A stretch of DNA of 50,656 nucleotides from Marinilabiliaceae bacterium. GTDB taxonomy: Bacteria; Bacteroidota; Bacteroidia; Bacteroidales; Marinilabiliaceae. The position numbers and the translations under genes are program-made. Below, piece after piece: positions 40,925 to 49,883 of the stretch; position 1 is the stretch's first letter; every line of letters begins with the position of its first letter. Under the pieces are notes generated by a model that was not told the origin of the DNA, ran no database searches, and saw nothing but the letters and a program-made list of their open reading frames with translations. The DNA lies in contig JABUTU010000092.1 of the NCBI GenBank assembly GCA_021443545.1, positions 1-50,656 of the forward strand, written 5' to 3'.

Positions 40925-43432
40925 ATGGTTCTGCCTGCTGCAGCGATTGTTGACGAGCTTAATGGTGCGTTGGCAAAGCATAATACGATTATACTTACGG
41001 CACCGCCAGGAGCGGGTAAGAGCACATTATTGCCCTTGACCATATTAGAGGGTCTTGATGCAAAAGGAGTAGATAGAGGTAAGATTTTGATTCTTGAGCC
41101 TCGCCGTCTCGCAGCACGTTCCATCGCTCAGCGAATGTCCGATATGCGTGGAGAAGATGTCGGACGTACCATAGGGTACCGTATGCGATTTGAGTCGTGT
41201 GTATCAAAAGAGACACGCATTGAAGTGTTGACAGAGGGCATTCTGACACGTATGCTTCAGAGTGATAATGCGTTGGAGGGTGTCTCCGTCGTCATTTTTG
41301 ATGAGTTTCACGAGAGAAGTCTTTTCGCCGATGTGGCTCTTGCATTGTGCAGGGAGTGTCAACAGGTTCTGCGACCTGACCTGCGTATCGTCATTATGTC
41401 TGCAACAATAGATGTTGATACCCTTTCGACGAAATTATCTGCGCCCATCCTCTCGTGTGCTGGCAGGATGTATGATGTGGAGATAAGATATGAGGAGGAG
41501 TGTGTGGCTGAAAATGCTGCACATATGGTGGCGCACGTTATACGCAAGGCTCTCAAGAGCGACGAAGGCGATATATTGGCATTTCTGCCTGGAGAGGCCG
41601 ATATAAAGACTTGTGAGAAGAGTCTCAAGCCATTGGAGAGTGCGACACTTCACATCATGCCTCTTTATGGCAATTTGCCACAATCTCAACAACGACGGGC
41701 TATATCACCATCAACTAACGGAGAGCGAAAGGTGGTGATAGCTACGCCGATAGCAGAGACATCTCTGACCATCGAAGGCGTCAGAGTCGTGATTGATAGT
41801 GGACTATGTAAGCAGTTGCAATTCAATCAGAATAGCGGATTGTCACACCTTGATACGGTACGTATCTCAATGGATATGGCAGATCAGAGAGCTGGGCGTG
41901 CGGGAAGAACGCAGGCAGGAGTATGTTACAGATTGTGGAGCAAAGCGACACAGGAACGTATGGCGACTAACAGAGTGCCAGAGATAGAGACCGCCGATTT
42001 GTCGTCACTCGTTTTGGATTTAGCAAAATGGGGCGAGTCTAATCCAAATGGTATGGTATGGTTAAACGCTCCGCCCGAGCATTCCGTCAGAAAAGCCAAA
42101 GAACTTCTTGTTATGCTTGGATGTATTGACGACAAGGGCGTGATAACAGAGCATGGCAAAGCTTTACATAAATTGCCGTGTCATCCTCGTATTGCAGAGA
42201 TGCTTTTGTCGGCAAAGGATGCAAGTGAAGCAGCCCTGGCAGCCGATATAGCAGCTATTTTAGAGGAGAGAGATCCCCTGGACTCTGAAGAGTCGGTTGA
42301 TATAAATTTGAGAATAGAGGCACTACGTAGTCATCGACGTAGAAAGAGAGAAGGGACGTCGGGTGGGCACCAAAATGTGCGTCTAGTGAGAATAGCTAAG
42401 ATAGCCGAGCATTATCGTCGGTTGCTTGGTAGTAATCTGCAAGAAGATAATGAGGGGCATGATTCTCATTCGACGGGGGCACTTATTGCCTCAGCCTATC
42501 CAGAACGCATAGCCTCTGCACGAAGTGGAAATGGAGCCCGTTACCTCCTGACAAACGGGACGATGGCCTCTATGTCCGTTAGTGATTATCTTTCGCATGA
42601 AGCATGGTTGGCGATAGCAACCCTAAGCTCAAGAGATTCAAACGGAAGAATATTCCTGGCTTCGCCAATCAATCCAATTGATTTACAAGATAGGGTGAAA
42701 GAATACGAGAATGTGACGTGGAGTGTATCTCAAGAGCGACTATTGGCGCAGAAAGAATTGAGATTAGGAGCATTAGTATTATCCTCAAAAAGCATGGATA
42801 ATCCAAGCTTGGAGTTAGTACAAGGAGCTTTACTAAAGGCAGTGCAAAGCTATGGCGTCCGTCTGCTTAACCTAAGGGAAGAACACTTCGAAGCCTTGTG
42901 CTGCCGAATATCATCATTGAAAATATGGCATCCTGAGTTGGATCTGCCCGATGTCGCAGATGAAGCACTCTTGTCGGATCCATCATGGATAGCTCCATAT
43001 TTGGGTAATGTCAAGACATCTGCAGATTTCAGAAGGATTGACCTCGCAGAGGCACTTCTTGCATCATTGAATTATGATTTGAGAGACAAACTCGATAAGT
43101 TGGCTCCTGCCGTTGTTGAGGTTCCAAGTGGAAGCCGTATACGCCTTGAGTATTTGCGCACAGGAGCAGCACCGAAATTGTCAGTCAGACTTCAAGAGTG
43201 TTTTGGTTTATTACATACTCCAAGGGTTAATGGAGGAGCGACATCTGTTGTGATGCATTTATTGTCACCCGGCTTTAAGCTGATTCAAGTTACTCAAGAC
43301 CTTGCCAGCTTTTGGAGAGAAACCTATTTCGAGGTAAGAAAAGAGTTGTATAGAAGGTATCCTAAGCATGTGTGGCCCGATGACCCATTGAGAGAAGCAC
43401 CAACACGAAGAGCAAAACCAAAAGAGCGATAA
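40925..43432 (+). CDS. hrpB: ATP-dependent helicase HrpB
   Basis: This is an 835-residue DEAH-like helicase. Motif I is APPGAGKSTLLP (about 26-37), motif II is DEFHERS, and motif III is SAT in IVIMSATID. Motif VI is in DMADQRAGRAGRTQAGVCYRLWS. The C-terminal half has the HrpB-specific domain (HPRIAEMLLSAKD, AYPERIASARSGNGARYLLTNG). The end (VWPDDPLREAPTRRAKP) is the HrpB closing motif YPKHxWPDDP. It is assumed to act on RNA; the biological target is poorly known in any species. Typical length. Confidence 0.95.
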   Translation: MVLPAAAIVDELNGALAKHNTIILTAPPGAGKSTLLPLTILEGLDAKGVDRGKILILEPRRLAARSIAQRMSDMRGEDVGRTIGYRMRFESCVSKETRIEVLTEGILTRMLQSDNALEGVSVVIFDEFHERSLFADVALALCRECQQVLRPDLRIVIMSATIDVDTLSTKLSAPILSCAGRMYDVEIRYEEECVAENAAHMVAHVIRKALKSDEGDILAFLPGEADIKTCEKSLKPLESATLHIMPLYGNLPQSQQRRAISPSTNGERKVVIATPIAETSLTIEGVRVVIDSGLCKQLQFNQNSGLSHLDTVRISMDMADQRAGRAGRTQAGVCYRLWSKATQERMATNRVPEIETADLSSLVLDLAKWGESNPNGMVWLNAPPEHSVRKAKELLVMLGCIDDKGVITEHGKALHKLPCHPRIAEMLLSAKDASEAALAADIAAILEERDPLDSEESVDINLRIEALRSHRRRKREGTSGGHQNVRLVRIAKIAEHYRRLLGSNLQEDNEGHDSHSTGALIASAYPERIASARSGNGARYLLTNGTMASMSVSDYLSHEAWLAIATLSSRDSNGRIFLASPINPIDLQDRVKEYENVTWSVSQERLLAQKELRLGALVLSSKSMDNPSLELVQGALLKAVQSYGVRLLNLREEHFEALCCRISSLKIWHPELDLPDVADEALLSDPSWIAPYLGNVKTSADFRRIDLAEALLASLNYDLRDKLDKLAPAVVEVPSGSRIRLEYLRTGAAPKLSVRLQECFGLLHTPRVNGGATSVVMHLLSPGFKLIQVTQDLASFWRETYFEVRKELYRRYPKHVWPDDPLREAPTRRAKPKER

Positions 43433-43522
43433 GAGAGTGTTTGCATGAGCAAAGAACGGCTTGTATAGGGGGATTATATTAAACACTTGTGAAGAAAAAT
43501 ACGCCATTTGTTGAAAATAGCG

Positions 43523-43552
43523 TTGAAATGTCGCTTATCTTTTGTTACTTTG
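43523..43552 (+). promoter_or_regulatory. Promoter for the DUF4270 gene
   Basis: TTG at 43523-43525, 19 bases, then TTACTTTG at 43545-43552, one base off the -7 consensus. The leader to the ATG at 43580 is about 20 bases. Confidence 0.5.
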
Positions 43553-43579
43553 CACCCCAAATAAGAAGCTACACGACAA

Positions 43580-44905
43580 ATGCGTAATATTATATCATTC
43601 ATCACGTTCTCATTGGTTCTGTTTATTGCATTCGCATGCTCAGATGAAGACTTCGTGATGAGTAGAAGTTTTATAAATTCAAACACATATTCTGAACAGA
43701 CAGAGGAAGTTGCTATCGAATTAGCAACTTTCAAGCTGGATTCAGTTCTTACCTCGAGTCAGAATACAGCATGGGTAGGGCGCTGTAAAAAACCTATTAT
43801 AGGAAATATTGTCAGCGAGTCCTTTGTTAAGATAGGAATGCCTGCTTTTGTGGAGTGGGAGAGAAAGGAACGTTATGATTCTGTTGAGTTCATTCTTCGT
43901 CATACTGGCGCTTATGAGGGAGATACTATGAAGGAGATGACAATAGACATTCATCGCCTTGCACAGCCTATACGTTTTGCAGAGAGTGAGACCTATTTCT
44001 ACAATAAAAGAGAGTTTCGTGATTCTATATCAATAGGAAAGTATACGTTCAAGCCCCGACCAAAGTCGCGTCCCCGCGTTCACTTCCTTTTAAACGATGA
44101 GTTTGGTCAGGAATTGGTTTCGTTCATTAAGAATGTTACCGTGATGGGGACATCGGTGGAGAAGAGTTTTGAGGCTATGCTGGGAGGTATTAAGTTGACT
44201 GCAGGCGACGAGTCCCAATCTCTTTTAGCTTTCAGAGCCGACTCGGTTAAGATAATACTTCATTCTCATATATCTGGTCTTGAGAGAAAAAAGATAAAAC
44301 GCATTTTCTCAATAACTGAGAATGAGAAGCAGTTCAATAGAGTGTGGAATGAGGAGGTAGAAACGCCTTTTGACCGGTTGACAAGCCGAACAGTGCAGGT
44401 CAAGGAGAGTGAGTGTGATTCGCTTCGTCATAGTCCGACCTTTGAAGGATTGGGGTATTATACACGTATTAACTTTCCATCGCTTGAAGATGTTGTCAAT
44501 AGGACGCAATATGCCCATGTTGTTAAGGCGACTCTGACCTTGTGCGTCGAGAAGGGGTCGTTTGATAAGTATCGCATACCAAATACATTCTACCTAACAG
44601 AGGTGAACCGCTTCAACGTCTTGGGTAATTTTGTTATTGATAACTCCCGTTCTGTAGCAAGAGCTCAGGTCTATAGAAATATCCTGGATGAGTCGCAGCT
44701 ATATTATACATTCGATTTGACATACTATATAAATTCTCGTTTGTCACAGGGGTATATAGAACCTACAGATGGGTTGGTTCTGACGTGGGGGTCAGGGATG
44801 TCTCCAACAAACTATGACTTTATGGTTTTCAACGGACATGGAGTTATGGAGAATCGTTCAAAGTTGGATATAACTTACTACTACTACGATAGAATCGATA
44901 GGTAG
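43580..44905 (+). CDS. DUF4270 family lipoprotein
   Basis: This is a 441-residue protein with a lipoprotein signal (LVLFIAFACSDED; acylated cysteine near residue 20). It is beta-rich, with the DUF4270 pattern: an early segment on sensing a residual difference (ATFKLDSVLTSSQNTAWVGR) and a late DLTYYINSRLSQGYIEPTDGLVLTWG. DUF4270 proteins are surface or periplasmic lipoproteins of Bacteroidetes without known activity. Here it is followed by an outer-membrane barrel gene 25 bases on, a pairing that suggests they work together. Confidence 0.8.
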   Translation: MRNIISFITFSLVLFIAFACSDEDFVMSRSFINSNTYSEQTEEVAIELATFKLDSVLTSSQNTAWVGRCKKPIIGNIVSESFVKIGMPAFVEWERKERYDSVEFILRHTGAYEGDTMKEMTIDIHRLAQPIRFAESETYFYNKREFRDSISIGKYTFKPRPKSRPRVHFLLNDEFGQELVSFIKNVTVMGTSVEKSFEAMLGGIKLTAGDESQSLLAFRADSVKIILHSHISGLERKKIKRIFSITENEKQFNRVWNEEVETPFDRLTSRTVQVKESECDSLRHSPTFEGLGYYTRINFPSLEDVVNRTQYAHVVKATLTLCVEKGSFDKYRIPNTFYLTEVNRFNVLGNFVIDNSRSVARAQVYRNILDESQLYYTFDLTYYINSRLSQGYIEPTDGLVLTWGSGMSPTNYDFMVFNGHGVMENRSKLDITYYYYDRIDR

Positions 44906-44930
44906 CAGATTGCAAAATGATTAAAAGAAG

Positions 44931-46301
44931 ATGGTAAAGTACATTGCATATATACTATCCCTTGTTGTTACTACATTTGTGGCAGTAATAAGTTTGGAGG
45001 CACAAAATAGTACCTCGTCGCCATATTCACTTTATGGAGTAGGTGTCCTAACCCCACAGGAGGATGCCACCTCGATGGCAATGGGTCATTCAGGTATAGC
45101 CCTGGCACCAAACGATTGGCTTGATGTCGCGAACCCTGCAGCGGTAAATAATCTTGATACCTTGACATTTTACTTCACTGCTCAAATGAAGTTGTTTTAT
45201 GCACGTGAGTCTACAGAGCATGATCACCAGAGTGTCTATAGTGCGAATGTGGATGGACTGGCTTTCGGTTTTAGAGGCACCAAGTGGTGGGGCGCATGTA
45301 TCGGCTATGCACCATATTCAACCGTAGGTTACCATATGACCGATAATGAACAGTATATTTCAGGGACTAATACGAAATATTCTATTCGCTATACAGGTTC
45401 AGGTGGTCTCTCAAGAGCATTCTTCAATAACGCATTCACGTTGTTTGATCACTTGACACTTGGAATCAGCGCTGGAGCTATATGGGGATCTATAACGAAG
45501 GTAGAGACGGCACTCTTCTCGCAGTCGATAGGAGGTGAAGACATTTATAACACGAAAAAATATACGATGAATAACTGGTTCATCGAATATGGTATGCAGT
45601 TTAACTTCAATATCGGAGAGAATAACAAGTTCCGTTTTGGAGCAGTATATAATAGAAAGACGAGTCTGAAGTCATCATATGACCATATAGTAAGCAACGA
45701 TGTGTCGAATCAGTTGTTCTTTGATGATGTCACTCCGTTGAAGGCAGACTTTACAGTGCCAGAGTCGTATGGTGCAGGTATCAGCTATCAAAGAAAGCGT
45801 TTTACTGTTACTTGTGATGCAAAGTATAATAAATGGGGTGACCTTGCCAATTCCAAATTTAGTGAAACGGCGCGTTTTGTTGACAACTGGTCCATAGGCG
45901 GTGGTGCAGAGTGGGCATTTGGTAACTATAATGATATATTTATAAAGCGTATCAAGTTACGTCTTGGCTATGCTTTTGAGACAAGCTATCTGAGTCTTGG
46001 TGGTCGTAATGTGGATCATTATAAAACAGATGTCGTCACATGGAAGGATAAAGATGGAGTTGTTCATACTAACAACGTGACAATTCCCATTATGAATGAG
46101 AAGAATTCAGAATTGGACTCATATGCTATAACAGCGGGTATAACGATACCAATGGGCAGGTGGAGTAATGCCATTGTTATCGGGTATGAGTACAGGAATC
46201 ATGGTACGGAGAATATGGGAATGGTGAAAGAGCGATTCCAGAATTTCAAATTAGCTATAAATATCCGAGAAACGTGGTTTGAGAAACGTAAGTTTGAATA
46301 A
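44931..46301 (+). CDS. Outer-membrane beta-barrel protein, FadL/OmpP1-like
   Basis: This is a 456-residue protein with a signal peptide (about 1-25, ending SLEAQ). The mature N-terminus (SSPYSLYGVGVLTPQEDATSMAMGHSGIALA, VANPAAVNNLD) has the NPA motif and plug-like start of FadL-type transporters. Alternating amphipathic strands run through the rest, ending FKLAINIRETWFEKRKFE. The transported ligand is unknown, though hydrophobic compounds are typical. Its stop overlaps the ATG of maf (TAATG), so the two genes are co-translated. Confidence 0.8.
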   Translation: MVKYIAYILSLVVTTFVAVISLEAQNSTSSPYSLYGVGVLTPQEDATSMAMGHSGIALAPNDWLDVANPAAVNNLDTLTFYFTAQMKLFYARESTEHDHQSVYSANVDGLAFGFRGTKWWGACIGYAPYSTVGYHMTDNEQYISGTNTKYSIRYTGSGGLSRAFFNNAFTLFDHLTLGISAGAIWGSITKVETALFSQSIGGEDIYNTKKYTMNNWFIEYGMQFNFNIGENNKFRFGAVYNRKTSLKSSYDHIVSNDVSNQLFFDDVTPLKADFTVPESYGAGISYQRKRFTVTCDAKYNKWGDLANSKFSETARFVDNWSIGGGAEWAFGNYNDIFIKRIKLRLGYAFETSYLSLGGRNVDHYKTDVVTWKDKDGVVHTNNVTIPIMNEKNSELDSYAITAGITIPMGRWSNAIVIGYEYRNHGTENMGMVKERFQNFKLAINIRETWFEKRKFE

Positions 46302-46876
46302 TGGAATTATGCGGATATAGATTGTTGTTAGCAAGCAACTCACCACGTCGTCAGGAGCTGCTCCAACAGATGGATGTTGATTTCGAAGTCTTTGTCAAAC
46401 AGGGTATCGATGAGAGTTATCCTTCTGATATCCCATCTGCACTTGTCCCTGAGTATCTTGCGAAAAAGAAGGCTCAATCATATAAAGAAGATTTGAGCGA
46501 TGGCGATTTGCTTATAACAGCAGATACCATTGTTTTGCTTGAAGACAGGATTTTAGGAAAGCCACACGACACTTATGAAGCTAAGGAGATGCTTGGGGCT
46601 ATATCGGGAAGGTCTCATAGAGTCATAACGGGAGTCGCATTGACGAGTAGCGATAAACAGATTTCATTTTCAGAAGAGACAATTGTGAGAGTAGGAAAAC
46701 TGACGATTAGTCAGCTGGATTATTATATACAGAACTACAAGCCTTTTGATAAGGCAGGCGGATATGGCATTCAGGAGTGGTTCGGTCATGTAGCAATTGA
46801 TGCTATTGAAGGCTCCTTTAATAATGTTATGGGGTTGCCTACTCAAAGAATTTTTGCTGAGATATCATCTTTTTAA
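46301..46876 (+). CDS. maf: Maf-like nucleotide pyrophosphatase
   Basis: This 191-residue protein hydrolyses non-canonical nucleoside triphosphates (dTTP, UTP or modified forms). LLLASNSPRRQELLQQM is the substrate loop, and ADTIVLLEDRILGKP carries the catalytic aspartate. KAGGYGIQEWFG is the third motif. It resembles the YhdE subfamily, specific for dTTP/UTP. The name septum formation inhibitor is historical. Start ATG overlaps the previous stop by one base. Confidence 0.95.
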   Translation: MELCGYRLLLASNSPRRQELLQQMDVDFEVFVKQGIDESYPSDIPSALVPEYLAKKKAQSYKEDLSDGDLLITADTIVLLEDRILGKPHDTYEAKEMLGAISGRSHRVITGVALTSSDKQISFSEETIVRVGKLTISQLDYYIQNYKPFDKAGGYGIQEWFGHVAIDAIEGSFNNVMGLPTQRIFAEISSF

Positions 46877-46884
46877 TATATTTG
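46853..46884 (+). promoter_or_regulatory. Promoter for the MerR-family gene
   Basis: TTTG at 46853-46856, 20 bases, then TATATTTG at 46877-46884: full matches. It overlaps the end of maf. Transcription would start near 46891, so the leader to the ATG at 46991 is about 100 bases, long for this window. Confidence 0.65.
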
Positions 46885-46990
46885 CAATGCGTCTTGCCAT
46901 GCAGTTGTAAAGGCGTAAGATTCAAAATGTTGTCAGGAGGAATTGTAGGACCAATATCCTTCGTAGGTGTTAATCTGAAAAATCACAAAG

Positions 46991-47314
46991 ATGGCCGAGA
47001 AATTATACTATTCCATAGGAGAAGCAGCCGAAGAACTCGGAGTGCCAACAAGTACTGTGAGGTATTGGGAACAGCAGTTTTCAATATTGAAACCTCGAAG
47101 GAATAAGAAGGGAGACCGTTTTTTCTCGCAAAAGGATATGGCAAATCTGCGAACCATATACATATTGGTTAAGCAACAAGGATTGACGATAGCTGGAACT
47201 CGTAAGAAACTGAAGGAGAACCCAGAAGGGACGTCTCATAATGCCGAAATTGTATCGCGGCTCAACGCTATTAAGTCGGAACTTTCCGAATATATCGACA
47301 TCCTGAATTCATAA
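46991..47314 (+). CDS. MerR-family transcriptional regulator
   Basis: This 107-residue protein has a MerR winged helix at 5-75 (YSIGEAAEELGVPTSTVRYWEQQFSILKPRRNKKGDRFFSQKDMANLRTIYILVKQQGLTIAGTRKKL). A short helix follows, but no effector domain or cysteine cluster. In Bacteroidetes this is a conserved stand-alone MerR with no known ligand. It has its own promoter and a 100-base leader. A second start in another frame (46882) was rejected as random. Confidence 0.88.
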   Translation: MAEKLYYSIGEAAEELGVPTSTVRYWEQQFSILKPRRNKKGDRFFSQKDMANLRTIYILVKQQGLTIAGTRKKLKENPEGTSHNAEIVSRLNAIKSELSEYIDILNS

Positions 47315-47325
47315 ATCGGAAAGTT

Positions 47326-48135
47326 ATGACTGTAGCAGAGCTAATAAGAATTCTGGATGGTTATTTTCCTTTGTCAACGCAAGATAGTTGGGATAATTCA
47401 GGTCTATTAATCGGGGCGGAGGAGGCGTGTGTTGAAGGAGTACTACTTGCTTTGGACGTAACTCAGGAGGTCATAGATGAAGCAGTTGATCGTCATTGCA
47501 ATGTGGTTCTATCTCACCATCCACTGATATTTGATGGTCTCAAAAGGTTGACAACAGAGGAAGAGCAGCAACGCATAGTGGTTAGCGCTATACGCAAGAA
47601 TCTGAATATAGTGGCTATTCATACCCCCTTGGATAAGTCATTAGAGGATGGAACAAGTGCAACACTTGCTTCAATGATAGGTCTGAGGAATTGCAGAGTG
47701 TTGATTCCAGAATTCTGCAATGGTCAGCCCGTATATGGGTATGGCGTGATAGGTGAATTGGAGCAACCTCTCTCTGAAGAGGAGTTTCTTCATCACCTTT
47801 CTGAAAAAGTTTCACCGAGCGGAGTTTTGAGGACTAATGGATTGACAAATAGGGATATAGAGAGGGTGGCAATATGCACAGGTTCGGCATTTGAATTTGC
47901 AGAAAAAGCATACGAGAGTAATGCTGATGCCTACATAACCGCAGATGTTAAGTACCATCAGTTTCAGCGCTTTAAGGATATGCTCTTGATTGATATGGGT
48001 CATTTTGAGAGCGAGGTTATTTGTATGGATATTTTTTTGCGTGTTATCAACAAAAAAATTCCTAACTTTGCGCTTTGCAAATCCATAACATCACAGAATA
48101 TAATAAAATACTACATAAACACAGATGGCAAGTAA
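47326..48135 (+). CDS. Nif3-like dinuclear metal-centre protein
   Basis: This is a 269-residue protein of the NIF3/YbgI/DUF34 family. The metal ligands are recognisable: SHHPLIFDG, HTPLDKS and the late DMGHFESE. SWDNSGLLIG opens the family. Some members are GTP cyclohydrolase-like, but the main function remains unsettled. It precedes the C4 zinc-ribbon gene and overlaps it by 11 bases; the same pair occurs in many Bacteroidetes genomes. Confidence 0.9.
   Translation: MTVAELIRILDGYFPLSTQDSWDNSGLLIGAEEACVEGVLLALDVTQEVIDEAVDRHCNVVLSHHPLIFDGLKRLTTEEEQQRIVVSAIRKNLNIVAIHTPLDKSLEDGTSATLASMIGLRNCRVLIPEFCNGQPVYGYGVIGELEQPLSEEEFLHHLSEKVSPSGVLRTNGLTNRDIERVAICTGSAFEFAEKAYESNADAYITADVKYHQFQRFKDMLLIDMGHFESEVICMDIFLRVINKKIPNFALCKSITSQNIIKYYINTDGK
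48036..48070 (+). promoter_or_regulatory. Internal promoter for the zinc-ribbon gene
   Basis: TTTG at 48036-48039, 23 bases, then TAACTTTG at 48063-48070. It lies within the last codons of the Nif3-like gene, about 55 bases before the ATG at 48125. The spacing is a little long. Confidence 0.45.
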
Positions 48136-48889
48136 CTCAGCATCATCAAAAGAGGTTTCTACAGAGGATAAGCTCAAGGCTCTCTATGACCTCCAGCAGG
48201 TATACTCAGAAATTGATAAGATTCGCACATTAAGAGGAGAGCTTCCTCTTGAAGTCGAAGATTTAGAGGACGAAGTTCAAGGATTGCAGACTCGAATAGA
48301 GAATCTTGAGGATGACATTAAGGGGTTGACGGATGAAGTCTCTGCTAAGAAGAATGAAATCAAGGAGGCAGATCTTCAGATAAAGAAGTATGAGTCGCAA
48401 CAAGATTCTGTACGTAACAACAGAGAGTATGATGCAATAAGCAAAGAGATAGAGTTTCAGAACCTTTCGAAGCAGCTTTGCGAGAAACGTATCAAGGAGT
48501 ACTCGGTTGAAGTGAAATCAAAGAAGGAGTTGTGTGACGAGAACAAGGAGCGTCTCAACGAACGTATGCAGGATCTCGAGTCGAAGAGAGCAGAGCTTGA
48601 TAATATCATTGCTGAGACACAAGCTGATGAGGATGCACTTCTCACAAAGGCAGAGCAGATCAGCTCAGCAGTAAATGATGAGTATCTTCTTTCAGCTTTC
48701 AATAGAATCCGTTCAGGTGCGCGCAATGGTTTGGCAGTAGTTACAGTTCAGCGCGATGCCTGTGGAGGTTGCTTCAATAAAATCCCGCCACAACGTCAGC
48801 TCGACATCCGCCTTCATAAGAAGGTTATCGTATGTGAGTATTGTGGACGCGTTTTGGTCGATGAAGCTATTAAAGGCGACGTAGAATAA
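48125..48889 (+). CDS. Coiled-coil protein with C4 zinc ribbon (CdsZ/Hp0958-like)
   Basis: This is a 254-residue protein. Residues about 25-195 are a long antiparallel coiled coil (TRIENLEDDIKGLTDEVSAKKNEI and others). The C-terminus has a zinc ribbon of four cysteines (DACGGCFNKIPPQ and VCEYCGRVLVDEA). This is the C4-type zinc ribbon family including Helicobacter HP0958 and the CdsZ proteins, which bind RNA or protein partners. The function in Bacteroidales is unknown. A terminator follows 20 bases after the stop. Confidence 0.9.
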   Translation: MASNSASSKEVSTEDKLKALYDLQQVYSEIDKIRTLRGELPLEVEDLEDEVQGLQTRIENLEDDIKGLTDEVSAKKNEIKEADLQIKKYESQQDSVRNNREYDAISKEIEFQNLSKQLCEKRIKEYSVEVKSKKELCDENKERLNERMQDLESKRAELDNIIAETQADEDALLTKAEQISSAVNDEYLLSAFNRIRSGARNGLAVVTVQRDACGGCFNKIPPQRQLDIRLHKKVIVCEYCGRVLVDEAIKGDVE

Positions 48890-48908
48890 GCAATATGATA
48901 TGGAATAT

Positions 48909-48950
48909 AGGCTGCCACCACAATGTGATGGTAGCCTTTTTATTTTTTTT
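48909..48950 (+). terminator. Rho-independent terminator after the zinc-ribbon gene
   Basis: Arms 48909-48920 and 48926-48937 pair over 12 positions (one C-A mismatch and one G-U pair) around loop CAATG, followed by a run of T with one A to 48950. It lies directly before the ATG at 48955. Confidence 0.8.
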
Positions 48951-48954
48951 GATT

Positions 48955-49539
48955 ATGGTAGAGATAGATGGTAAGATAATATCGCTTGATATATTCTCCA
49001 GAAGGTTCTTGTGCGATTTGCAAAACTGCAAAGGTATATGTTGTGTTGAAGGTGACTCAGGAGCTCCGCTTGAGAAGAAGGAGACGGAGATTCTCGATAG
49101 GATATATCCGCAAATTAAACATTTGTTGGCCGAGAAATCAAGAGAAGAGGTTGAACGTCAGGGTAAGTGGGTTGTAGATGAGGATTGCGATTTTGTGACT
49201 CCGATTATTAATGGGGAAGAGTGTGTCTACGCTATTCATAGGGATGGTGTGGGGTGGACCTGTGCTATAGAAGAGGCATATAATCAGGGAATAGTGGATT
49301 TTAAAAAGCCTATATCCTGTCATCTCTACCCAATACGTGTTAGACATTACAGAAAATGTGATGCACTGAATTTTCATGAATGGTCTGTCTGTTCATGCGC
49401 TTTGAAATTAGGTAAAGAAAAAGATGTGCCTGTTTATAAGTTTTTGAAAGAGCCCCTTGTGAGAGCGTATGGAGAGAGTTTTTTTGAGGAGTTGGAAAAG
49501 GTTGCAGTAGAAATTGAGAAACAGTCGGTTAGAAGGTGA
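48955..49539 (+). CDS. DUF3109 cysteine-rich protein
   Basis: This is a protein of about 194 residues from the ATG at 48955 (MVEIDGKIISLDIFSRRFLCDL); the frame is open back to 48895, but that part crosses the terminator hairpin. Cysteines cluster in CDLQNCKGICC near residue 20, then in VYAIHRDGVGWTCAIEEAY, CHLYPIR and CSCALKLG. DUF3109 is related to the YkgJ/FliB-like zinc or iron-sulfur chelating family. Function unknown. The start is only 5 bases after the terminator's T-run, so some read-through or a promoter overlapping the terminator must serve it. Confidence 0.88.
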   Translation: MVEIDGKIISLDIFSRRFLCDLQNCKGICCVEGDSGAPLEKKETEILDRIYPQIKHLLAEKSREEVERQGKWVVDEDCDFVTPIINGEECVYAIHRDGVGWTCAIEEAYNQGIVDFKKPISCHLYPIRVRHYRKCDALNFHEWSVCSCALKLGKEKDVPVYKFLKEPLVRAYGESFFEELEKVAVEIEKQSVRR

Positions 49540-49698
49540 TAAAAGACTCATAATGCTGTCCATAGCAATGTAATATCCATTTTTGTGTCCTTTGTACTTA
49601 AGTTCAGGCTGTGAATATTCTCAAAGGTTAAGAGGATGTTAGATTGTGTTGTTTGATATAGATTTGTGTTATTTGCGATAATTTATAAGTTATAAACA

Positions 49699-49728
49699 TT
49701 GATTGTTGACAAATTGTAACTATATTTG
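49699..49728 (+). promoter_or_regulatory. Promoter in the 49540-49883 intergenic region
   Basis: TTG at 49699-49701, 19 bases, then TATATTTG at 49721-49728, a full match. Transcription would start near 49735. The rest of this 344-base region (49540-49698 and 49827-49883) shows only A/T-rich sequence and a weak TAACTTTA at 49864-49871, close to the ATG at 49884. Confidence 0.65.
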
Positions 49729-49736
49729 CGTGCAAT

Positions 49737-49826
49737 ATGAAGAATCGTAAATATTATCCATTTGTTTTGACGGCTTTAACGAAGTGGTTTATAATGGGAA
49801 TTTTAATATGTCTCATATTTATTTAG
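49737..49826 (+). CDS. Possible 29-residue membrane peptide
   Basis: ATG at 49737, stop at 49824-49826. The peptide starts MKNRKYYPFVLTALTKW and ends in FIMGILICLIFI: a basic N-terminus and one transmembrane helix. Its ATG lies 8 bases after the -7 box, so the message would be leaderless or have a leader of about two bases. It is either a true small membrane protein or a leader peptide for the outer-membrane protein that starts 57 bases after its stop. No homologue is recognised. Confidence 0.4.
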   Translation: MKNRKYYPFVLTALTKWFIMGILICLIFI

Positions 49827-49883
49827 TTTGCTTTAAGTGCAACATCGAGTTAAGTATATCGTGTAACTTTAGACAATAAAACA

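Noticed and set aside
46882-47106. A 74-codon plus-strand frame ahead of the MerR gene.
   Set aside because: It overlaps the MerR gene in another frame and has no recognisable features; the MerR frame is clearly the coding one.
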